From positions 1 through 5,558 of the forward strand of contig CAJCBN010000174.1 of NCBI GenBank assembly GCA_903960645.1: a stretch of 5,558 bases of DNA. Reading direction: 5' to 3'. This stretch comes from an uncultured Actinomycetes bacterium. Lineage in GTDB: Bacteria; Actinomycetota; Thermoleophilia; Gaiellales; F1-60-MAGs149. Position numbers and translations under genes: made by a program. Positions 1 to 5,558 of the stretch are shown here, piece by piece (the stretch's first letter is position 1; each line of letters opens with the position of its first letter). The notes below the pieces were generated by a model, which worked only from the letters and a program-made list of their open reading frames with translations, searched no databases and was not told the DNA's origin.

Positions 1-1
1 G

Positions 2-358
2 CTGGCCGAGGCGATGAACGTGACGGCCGGCGAGCACCCGTTCGGCGTCGATGAGTTGAAGCTCGCCGGACTCTCGGTCGCACCCAGCCGCCACGTGGCG
101 GCGCCGCGGGTCGCCGAGTCGCCCGTCTCGCTTGAGTGCCGGCTGGCGCAGGAGGTAGCGATTGGCCCCGACGGCGAGAATCGCTATCTCGTGCTGATCC
201 TCGAGATCGTTGCCTTCCACGTGCGCGACGATCTCTACGACGACGGTCGCATCGACCCGCGCAAGCTGCACCCCCTCGGCCGCCTCGGCGGCAACGCGTA
301 CAGCCACCCCGGCGAGGTGTTCGAGCTCGAGCGCCCGCCGTCCACGCGCCCGCACTGA
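2..358 (+). CDS. Flavin reductase family protein (FMN-binding split barrel), C-terminal part
   Basis: This is the 3' end of a gene whose start lies before the window; the frame is open from base 2 and ends at TGA 356-358. The visible 118 residues begin LAEAMN. The segment PRVAESPVSLECRL (visible residues 35-48) and the tail with LGRLGGNAYS followed by PGEVFELERP (about 91-111) are the conserved C-terminal pattern of flavin-reductase-like proteins. Family members are usually about 200 residues, so roughly 80-90 N-terminal residues are missing. Such proteins bind FMN or FAD in a split beta-barrel; many reduce flavin with NAD(P)H for a partner monooxygenase, while others have unknown roles. The partner and substrate cannot be told here. 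The ATG at base 14 is an internal methionine and not a believable start, because it would cut the fold in half. The gene runs towards the UbiA gene, so the two are not in one operon. Confidence 0.85.
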   Translation: MAEAMNVTAGEHPFGVDELKLAGLSVAPSRHVAAPRVAESPVSLECRLAQEVAIGPDGENRYLVLILEIVAFHVRDDLYDDGRIDPRKLHPLGRLGGNAYSHPGEVFELERPPSTRPH

Positions 359-380
359 GCCCCGTTCGGGCGGTGCGCCG

Positions 381-1202
381 CTAGAGGACGGGCAGGATCG
401 CGATGGCGATCACGTCGAGCGCCACCACCGCGAGCAACGCGTTGAAGGCGGTGGCGCGCCCGGCCAGCCGCCGGCCGACGAGGGCCGCGCCGATGAGGAC
501 CGCGATCAGCGCCACGGAGACGAGCAGCGAGCGCTCGGCCATCGCCGCGGCGACGACACCGGTGCCCAGCGTCAGCAGGAGCCAGCAGAGACGCGTGGAG
601 GTGCGCTCGCCGAGATGGACGGCGAGGCCTCCGAGCCCGGCGTCCCGATCCGCCGCCAGATCGGGCAGCGCGTTGGCGAGGTGCGCGCTGACGGCGATCA
701 GCGCGAAGGCGGCGATCATCCACAGCGGCGGCCAGCGGTCGTCGAGCCCCAGCGTGAGGAACGGTGGCGCCGCGGCGAAGGCCACTGCGTACGGCAGCCA
801 CGACCACGCCGTGCGGGACAGGCGCAGGTTGTAGAGCCAGGCCATCGCGAGTGCGAGCAGGTGGAAGGCACCGCCGAGGAGGCCGGCGACGAGGACGCTG
901 AGCGGGATCGCGGCCGCGAGGGCGATGAACGCGGCGAGCCAGAGGGCGCGCGGGCTGACGTCGCCGGCCACGGTCGGCTTGGCGGCCCGGGCGGAGCGCG
1001 CATCGAGGCCGCTGTCGTAGGCGTCGTTGCTCCAGCCGACCGACAGCTGGCCGACCAGGATCGTGACGGCGAGCAGGGCCAGGCTCGCCCCGGACCAGCC
1101 GAGGCTCCAGGCGAAGACCGTCATGACACCGGTGACGCCGATCGTGGGCGCCGCGTGGCAGGCAAGCGCGAAGCCGCGCAGCCGACGCAGCGGGGTGGTC
1201 AC
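381..1202 (-). CDS. UbiA-family integral membrane prenyltransferase
   Basis: The gene encodes 273 residues. The first Asp-rich motif is NDAYDSGLD (residues 59-67, with D60, D63 and D67). The second is NALPDLAADRDAG (177-189, with D181 and D185), followed by LAVHLG (193-198). In UbiA enzymes these motifs bind Mg2+ and the prenyl diphosphate. The rest is hydrophobic, with eight or nine likely membrane helices (about 19-35, 38-55, 88-108, 110-126, 136-152, 158-177, 205-220, 226-243 and 254-272). YNLRLSRT and LPYA (124-138) also fit the family. It should transfer a polyprenyl chain to an acceptor in the membrane, but quinone, lipid or other acceptors cannot be separated. The start is GTG at 1200-1202, the first plausible start after the HyuB stop; no strong Shine-Dalgarno sequence precedes it. 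It lies 25 bases downstream of HyuB on the same strand, so cotranscription is possible. The stop is TAG at 381-383. Confidence 0.88.
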   Translation of the reverse strand: MTTPLRRLRGFALACHAAPTIGVTGVMTVFAWSLGWSGASLALLAVTILVGQLSVGWSNDAYDSGLDARSARAAKPTVAGDVSPRALWLAAFIALAAAIPLSVLVAGLLGGAFHLLALAMAWLYNLRLSRTAWSWLPYAVAFAAAPPFLTLGLDDRWPPLWMIAAFALIAVSAHLANALPDLAADRDAGLGGLAVHLGERTSTRLCWLLLTLGTGVVAAAMAERSLLVSVALIAVLIGAALVGRRLAGRATAFNALLAVVALDVIAIAILPVL

Positions 1203-1227
1203 CGGTGGGCGCCGCCGCGCGTCGGCA

Positions 1228-2892
1228 TCACGGCGCGAGGCCGTCGGCGCGATCGCGGGCGCTGGCCGCCGGGTCCCGCTCGGTGGCTGGGCCGTAGCCG
1301 CCGCCGCACGGTCCCATCAGGCAGATGCGATCGCCGGCCCGCGCCTTGCGGTACGGGAACTTGGAGTGCAGCTCCTGCTCGTCGGCCGCCCCGCGGTTGA
1401 GGATCACGCGACCGGGTGCGCCGGCCTCGCCGCCGAACAGTCCGGGCGGTGCCCAGACCGAGCCCTCGCCCTCGAGCGAGAAGCCCGTGTCGTCGAGGAA
1501 CTCGATCTCGCGGATCGACCCGAGACCGCCGCGCCAGCGACCCACGCCGGCATCGCCCTCGCGCAGCTCGTACTGCGTGACGCGCAGTGGATAGTGCGAC
1601 TCGATGTCCTCGACGGGGTTGTTGCGCGTATTGGCGTAGAGCGTGTCGACGGCGTCCATGCCGTCCTTGCCGAAGCGCGCGCCGTAGCTGCCCTCGTGGA
1701 TGTCCATGTACACCCAGTGCTCGCCGTCCTTGAAGCCCGAATAGGAGACGATCCGGAGCGTGCCCGTGCCTGCGCTGACCGCCTCGGGCAGGATCGGCGC
1801 GAGCGCGCGCATCAGCGTGTCCGCGACGAGGTTGCCGCCGGAGAAGCGGGCGATCGTCGGGGCGGGGAAGCGCGGGTTGGCGAGGCAGCCCTCGGGAGCC
1901 GTGATCGCGATGGCGCGAAACAGCCCCGAGTTGGTCGGCACGGCATCGTGCGTGGCGGTGTCGAGCAGGATCGAGCGCAGCGCGACCCAGACGGCGAGGT
2001 CGACGGTGCCGACGAAGGGCATGTTCAGCGGCAGGTCGATCTGGGGCGACGTGCCCGCGAGGTCGACCGTCAGCTCGGAGCCACTGATCGTGACGGCCAC
2101 CTTGATGACAAGGTCCTTGTAGGCGGGGTCCGGATGATCGGGGTAGCCATCGAGTCGCCCCTCGGCCTCGTAGGTGCCGTCGGGCAGCCGCTCGATCTCG
2201 CGGCGCATCATGCGGTCGGAGTAGTCCATCACGTCCGCGCAGGCCAGTCGGAAGGTGTCGAGCCCGTAGCGCTCGATCAGCTCCTCGAGGCGGGCGGCAC
2301 CGATCTTGGCGGCCGTCACCTGGGCCTCCATGTCGCCGACCACGAGGTGCGGGGCGCGCACGTTGTCCTTGATCAGCTGCCAGAGGACGCCGTTGACGCG
2401 GCCGTCCTCCTCAATCTTGAGCGCGTTGAAGTGCAGGCCCTCGGCGTACGCGTCGCCGGCATCGACGATGCCGCACGTGCCCGGCGACAGCGCGCCGAGG
2501 TCGAGGTGGTGCGCCGTTGTCCCCGAGAACCCGACCAGCTCGCCGGCGTGGAAGACGGGTACGATGAAGCCGACGTCCGGCTGGTGCGAGGCGCCGTAGT
2601 AGGGGTGGTTGTGAATCACCACGTCGCCGGGCTGCCATGCCTGCCCGGTCTCGCGGAAGCGCCGCTCGATGCCGCGGACGTAGCCCGGGATCGGGCCCGA
2701 CTGCAGGGGCGTCGACTGGACCGACTCGCAGAGCTGGTTGGCGTCGACGTCGCAGAGCGCGCAGCCGAAGTCCTCCGATTCGCGGATGATCGACGAGTAC
2801 GACATGCGGGCCAGCTTGTGGCCCATCTCGACGGCGATCGAGTCGAGGCCGCCGGCGATGACGGCGGTGGTGACGGGGTCGAGGCGGCTCAT
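1228..2892 (-). CDS. hyuB: Hydantoinase B / oxoprolinase family subunit (HyuB-like)
   Basis: The gene encodes 554 residues that fit the HyuB/oxoprolinase B family along their length. The N-terminus DPVTTAVIAGGLDSIAVEMG (5-24) is typical, followed by SYSSIIRESEDFGCALCD (31-48). NHPYYGASHQPD (95-106) and TTAHHLDLGA (125-134) hold the conserved His and Asp residues H103, D106, H128 and D131; in related acetone carboxylases residues at matching spacing bind a metal, as I recall. Further marks are EGLHF (151-155), GDMEAQ (186-191), ERYGLDT (207-213), APEGCLANPRFPAP (332-345), GRWRGGLGSIRE (451-462) and GGYGP (530-534). With HyuA it should form an ATP-dependent ring-opening or amide-hydrolysing cytoplasmic enzyme. 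ATG 2890-2892 overlaps the HyuA stop by four bases. The protein stops soon after GGYGP and ARDRADGLAP, which seems shorter than usual. The symbol names the family and does not prove hydantoin as substrate. Confidence 0.93.
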   Translation of the reverse strand: MSRLDPVTTAVIAGGLDSIAVEMGHKLARMSYSSIIRESEDFGCALCDVDANQLCESVQSTPLQSGPIPGYVRGIERRFRETGQAWQPGDVVIHNHPYYGASHQPDVGFIVPVFHAGELVGFSGTTAHHLDLGALSPGTCGIVDAGDAYAEGLHFNALKIEEDGRVNGVLWQLIKDNVRAPHLVVGDMEAQVTAAKIGAARLEELIERYGLDTFRLACADVMDYSDRMMRREIERLPDGTYEAEGRLDGYPDHPDPAYKDLVIKVAVTISGSELTVDLAGTSPQIDLPLNMPFVGTVDLAVWVALRSILLDTATHDAVPTNSGLFRAIAITAPEGCLANPRFPAPTIARFSGGNLVADTLMRALAPILPEAVSAGTGTLRIVSYSGFKDGEHWVYMDIHEGSYGARFGKDGMDAVDTLYANTRNNPVEDIESHYPLRVTQYELREGDAGVGRWRGGLGSIREIEFLDDTGFSLEGEGSVWAPPGLFGGEAGAPGRVILNRGAADEQELHSKFPYRKARAGDRICLMGPCGGGYGPATERDPAASARDRADGLAP

Positions 2893-4955
2893 GCCGTGGC
2901 CTCCCGAGTCAGGATCAGGTTGCCGGCGGCATCGGCGCAGCCGTGCCAGCCGGGTGGGATCACGGTGGTGGTGTCGGCGTGGAGCACGATCGCCGGGCCG
3001 GGGAAGGGCGCGTCGAGCGGCAGCTTCGCCCGCTCGAGGAACGGCGTGGCGTGGGGGCTCAGCGTGCCGTCCGCACCGGGGAACAGGACGGGCTGCTCGG
3101 CCACGGTCGCCTCGGCGAGCGTGGCGCTGGTGACCGGCAGGGCATCAACCGTCGGGCGGCGACCGATCGCCGTGACGCGGGCGTTGACGATCTCGATCGG
3201 ATCGCCGTGCGCCTTGCCGTACTCGCGGGTGTGGAGCTCGTGGAACCCGTCCAGCGCGCTCTCGGCAAAGGCGCCGTCCACAAGCGGCAGACGAAGCTCG
3301 TAGCCCTGGCCGACGTAGCGGCAGTCCAGCGCGCGTGTGACGACGATGTCGGCGTCGTCGACACCGTCCTCGTGCAGCCACGAGCGCAGGAGGCGCTCGA
3401 TGTCCTCGAGCTCGCTGTTGACACGGTCGGCGTCGACCGAGCCCTCGACCATGAAGACCGTGCGCATCTGGTCGTACTTGAGGTCGCTCGTGAGCAGGCC
3501 GTTGGCGGAGGTGATGCCCGGATAGGGCGGCACCAGCACCTCGGGGACGTTGAGCAGATCGGCGACCTCGGCCGCGTGGAGCGGGCCGGCGCCGCCGAAG
3601 GCCACCAGGGCGAAGTCGCGCGGGTCGTGGCCCTTCTCGATCGTGCGGGAGCGGATGGCGCGCGCCATGTTGGCGTTCGCAATCGTCAGGATGCCCTGGG
3701 CCGTCTGCGCCTCGTCCATCCCGAGCTGGGCGGCCAGTGGCGCGATCGCAGCCTGGGCCGCGTCGCGGTCGAGGCGCATGCGGCCGCCGAGGAAGCGGTC
3801 GGCGTCGAGCCGGCCGAGCAGCAGGTGGGCGTCGGAGATCGTCGGCTCGGTGCCGCCGTGGCCGTAGCAGGCCGGACCGGGCCGGGCCTTGGCGCTGCGC
3901 GGGCCGACGCGGAAGGCGCCGCCCTCGTCGACGTACGCGACGGAGCCACCGCCGGCCCCGATCGCGTGCACGTCGAGCATCGGCACGAGCAGCGGATAGC
4001 CGCCCACCCAGGTGTCGCGGGCGGAGGCCTCGGCGACGCCGTGCTCGGTGACGATGCCGATGTCGGCCGAGGTGCCACCGACGTCGAAGGTGATCAGCCG
4101 TTGGCGTCCGCTCAGCGCGCTGGTCCACTGGCCGCCGAGAATGCCCGCGGCGGGACCGGACAGGAGCAGCGTGACGGGGCGCTCGGCCGCCGCGCGGACG
4201 CTGGCCACGCCGCCGCTCGACATCATCACGTGCAGGTCGCCCTGGACCCCGAGGTCGGCGAGTGCGGCGTCAAGGCGCTCGATGTAGTGGCCGGTCTTGG
4301 GGCCGATAAAGGCGTTCATCAGCGCGGTCGTGAAGCGCTCGAACTCACGGAACTGCGGGACGATGTCCGCGCTTGCGGTGACGAACGCGTCCGGCATGAC
4401 CTCGCGCACGATCTCCGCGGCGCGGCGCTCGTGCGCGGGGTTGAGGTACGAGAAGAGGAAGCAGACGGCGACGGCCTCGATGCCCTCGGCCCTGAGTGCC
4501 TCCGCGGCGGCGCGCACCTCGTCCTCGTCAAGGGGGATGAGGACCTCGCCCGACGGCGGCACGATGCGCTCCGTCACCACGTGGCGGTGCGCGCGCTCGG
4601 CGAACGGCTGCGCCTGCCAGGGGATGTCCTGGACGACGGAGTAGTGCTGCGGGCGCTGGTGGCGGCCGATGTGCGAGACGTCGCGGAAGCCGCGGGTCGT
4701 GATCATCCCCACGCGGGCGCCGTCAAACTCGAGCACGGCGTTCGTCGCCACGGTGGTGCCGTGGAAGACGCCAGTCACGTCGCTCGGCTCGATGCCGGCG
4801 ATCGCGCAGAGCTCGCGGATGCCGGCGACCATCGCCTCGTCGGGCGCGGCGGGCGTGGAGGGGACCTTGTGGACGTGCACGCCGCCGGTCTCCGCGTCGA
4901 ACAGCATCAGGTCGGTGAAGGTGCCGCCGATGTCGACGCCGATCATGCGGCTCAT
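2889..4955 (-). CDS. hyuA: Hydantoinase A / oxoprolinase family ATPase subunit (HyuA-like)
   Basis: The gene encodes 688 residues, the normal length for a stand-alone HyuA. It has the actin/ASKHA-type ATPase fold: the first phosphate loop GVDIGGTFTD (6-15), then FHGTTVATNAVLE (64-76) and the second phosphate loop FDVGGTSAD (290-298). Other family marks are QFREFERFTTALMNAFI (201-217), MSSGGV (245-250), LSGPAAG (265-271), DVHAIGAGGGS (328-338), GPACYG (360-365), VAFGGAGPLHAAE (451-463), GITSANGLLTSDLKYD (480-495) and RYVGQGYELR (546-555). Family knowledge says this subunit phosphorylates the cyclic amide or carbonyl substrate with ATP and the HyuB partner completes ring opening. ATG 4953-4955 overlaps the racemase stop by four bases and has an AGGGGG seven bases ahead, which favours it over M4. 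It is not the single-chain 5-oxoprolinase of about 1,200-1,300 residues. An acetone-carboxylase-like role is less likely, since no small third subunit is seen. Confidence 0.95.
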   Translation of the reverse strand: MSRMIGVDIGGTFTDLMLFDAETGGVHVHKVPSTPAAPDEAMVAGIRELCAIAGIEPSDVTGVFHGTTVATNAVLEFDGARVGMITTRGFRDVSHIGRHQRPQHYSVVQDIPWQAQPFAERAHRHVVTERIVPPSGEVLIPLDEDEVRAAAEALRAEGIEAVAVCFLFSYLNPAHERRAAEIVREVMPDAFVTASADIVPQFREFERFTTALMNAFIGPKTGHYIERLDAALADLGVQGDLHVMMSSGGVASVRAAAERPVTLLLSGPAAGILGGQWTSALSGRQRLITFDVGGTSADIGIVTEHGVAEASARDTWVGGYPLLVPMLDVHAIGAGGGSVAYVDEGGAFRVGPRSAKARPGPACYGHGGTEPTISDAHLLLGRLDADRFLGGRMRLDRDAAQAAIAPLAAQLGMDEAQTAQGILTIANANMARAIRSRTIEKGHDPRDFALVAFGGAGPLHAAEVADLLNVPEVLVPPYPGITSANGLLTSDLKYDQMRTVFMVEGSVDADRVNSELEDIERLLRSWLHEDGVDDADIVVTRALDCRYVGQGYELRLPLVDGAFAESALDGFHELHTREYGKAHGDPIEIVNARVTAIGRRPTVDALPVTSATLAEATVAEQPVLFPGADGTLSPHATPFLERAKLPLDAPFPGPAIVLHADTTTVIPPGWHGCADAAGNLILTREATA
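2900..2905 (-). promoter_or_regulatory. Shine-Dalgarno sequence of hyuB
   Basis: Read on the minus strand this is GGGAGG, seven bases ahead of ATG 2890-2892 and inside the 3' end of hyuA. It is a close match to the ribosome-binding consensus and fixes the HyuB start. Confidence 0.75.
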
Positions 4956-5558
4956 GCGCCCGCCCCCTGCCGCGCGTAGGCGGCGATCAACGTGCCGGGG
5001 CAGTTGACGAGCTCCTTCGGTTCGGGCGCCAGAAACGCCTTCGTCTTGGAGGTCGTGATGCCGTAGGCGTGCAGGCCCTCGATCAGCTTGACCGCGCAGG
5101 CGACGCCGTCGAGGACAGGTACTCCGAGCGCCTCCTGCATGGCCTTGTCGATCGGTCCCAACCCGGCGCAGCCGAGCAGGATCGCCTCGGCGCCGTCCTC
5201 CTCGATTGCCAGGCGGGCGTAGTCGACGATCAGGCGCTTGGTGCGCTCGATGTCCTGCTCAATCTCCAGCACGCTGAGCGGCGTGCAGCGGATCGACGCG
5301 CACTTCTCCGTCAGGCCGGCGCGGTGGACGGCGTCGGCGATAAACGGCTCGACGCGGGGAATGACGGTGACGATCGACCAGCGGTGCGCCACGAGGCACG
5401 CCGTGTGCATGGCCGCCTCGGCGATGCCGACCACGGGGACGTCGCTGACCTCGCGGCAGGCGTACAGACCCGGATCGCCGAAGCACGCGATGACGTAGCC
5501 GTCGTACTGCCCCTGTGTCCGCGCGACGGTCTCGAGCGTGTGGTACGCGGCGATCGCC
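4952..5558 (-). CDS. hyuE: Asp/Glu racemase superfamily protein, hydantoin/allantoin racemase type (5' end outside window)
   Basis: The frame stays open from the TGA at 4952-4954 to the right edge, giving 201 visible residues. Full members are about 230-250 residues, so some 30-45 N-terminal residues are missing. YDGYVIACFGDPGL (visible 18-31) contains the first catalytic cysteine (C25, codon 5483-5485). ILLGCAGLGP contains the second (C130, codon 5168-5170). PVVGIAEAAMH (41-51) and GVPVLDGVACAVKL also match the group. In this superfamily two cysteines on opposite sides of the substrate act as acid and base to move a proton at the chiral carbon; in hydantoin racemase that is C5 of the ring. 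A GTG at 5432-5434 could be read as a start, but it would remove C25, so the gene must begin outside the window. It is the first visible gene of the run with HyuA and HyuB. Allantoin racemase or another ring racemase is an alternative. Confidence 0.9.
   Translation of the reverse strand, partial: AIAAYHTLETVARTQGQYDGYVIACFGDPGLYACREVSDVPVVGIAEAAMHTACLVAHRWSIVTVIPRVEPFIADAVHRAGLTEKCASIRCTPLSVLEIEQDIERTKRLIVDYARLAIEEDGAEAILLGCAGLGPIDKAMQEALGVPVLDGVACAVKLIEGLHAYGITTSKTKAFLAPEPKELVNCPGTLIAAYARQGAGA
4963..4968 (-). promoter_or_regulatory. Shine-Dalgarno sequence of hyuA
   Basis: Read on the minus strand this is AGGGGG, seven bases ahead of ATG 4953-4955. It lies within the last codons of the racemase gene. 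Together with the ATGA stop/start overlap it supports this start and translational coupling. Confidence 0.7.

Noticed and set aside
359..371. A GCCC-CGTTC-GGGC hairpin as a terminator
   Set aside because: The stem has only four base pairs and there is no T-run on either side, so it is no more than expected in GC-rich DNA.
210..1400. A 396-codon open frame on the plus strand
   Set aside because: It covers the flavin reductase end in another frame and is antisense to UbiA. Its composition is Arg/Gly/Glu-rich and shows no family.
1027..3303. A 758-codon open frame on the plus strand
   Set aside because: It lies antisense to HyuB, UbiA and HyuA and has low-complexity, Arg/Ala/Val/Asp-rich composition with no recognisable domain. 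Long antisense open frames are expected in GC-rich genes with G/C-ending codons.
1228..4955. Acetone or acetophenone carboxylase instead of a hydantoinase-type enzyme
   Set aside because: The subunits are homologous, but no small gamma-type subunit is visible and a hydantoin-type racemase is coupled instead. This cannot be fully excluded without the neighbouring sequence.
2943..4979. A 678-codon open frame on the plus strand
   Set aside because: It is antisense to HyuA, whose protein matches its family from end to end. The plus-strand translation is Gly/Arg/Val/Asp-rich without motifs.
4952..5434. The racemase gene starting at GTG 5432-5434
   Set aside because: The frame stays open upstream and encodes YDGYVIACFGDPGL with the first catalytic cysteine, so the true start is beyond the window.
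1..5558. A new defence, mobile or RNA-based system
   Set aside because: I see no repeats, integrase, transposase, toxin-antitoxin pair or structured non-coding region. All genes fall into known enzyme families.

Overview
The window looks like chromosomal DNA from a high-GC bacterium, roughly 70% GC by eye with strongly G/C-ending codons. Tightly packed genes and GTG starts fit an actinobacterium in the broad sense, but nothing here fixes genus or order. Almost every base is coding. There is no non-coding stretch over 300 bases, and I see no RNA gene, mobile element, CRISPR array or long repeat.

Layout, left to right: (1) the 3' end of a plus-strand gene for a flavin-reductase-like, FMN-binding split-barrel protein (2-358), whose start lies before the window. 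(2) After only 22 bases, a convergent minus-strand gene for a UbiA-family membrane prenyltransferase (381-1202). (3) Upstream of that on the minus strand, a three-gene run read in the order racemase (4952 to beyond 5558), HyuA/oxoprolinase-type ATPase subunit (2889-4955) and HyuB/oxoprolinase-type subunit (1228-2892). Both junctions inside the run are 4-base ATGA overlaps, each with a good Shine-Dalgarno sequence 7 bases ahead of the start. HyuB and UbiA are separated by 25 bases, so UbiA may be the last gene of the same transcript.

Working together: HyuA and HyuB form the two halves of an ATP-dependent cyclic-amide (hydantoinase/oxoprolinase-type) enzyme. The racemase matches the hydantoin/allantoin racemase group of the Asp/Glu racemase superfamily and carries both catalytic cysteines. 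The simplest reading is a catabolic unit that interconverts the enantiomers of a 5-substituted hydantoin-like ring and opens it with ATP. No carbamoylase, transporter or regulator lies in the window, so the real substrate is open. The UbiA and flavin-reductase genes have no evident link to this chemistry.

I did not find a clearly new biological system. The points most worth a second look are the unassigned substrate of the racemase-HyuA-HyuB unit, a variant HyuB motif and short HyuB tail, the near-identical translational-coupling junctions, and the tight spacing to UbiA. The long plus-strand open frames across 210-4979 are shadows of the minus-strand genes.
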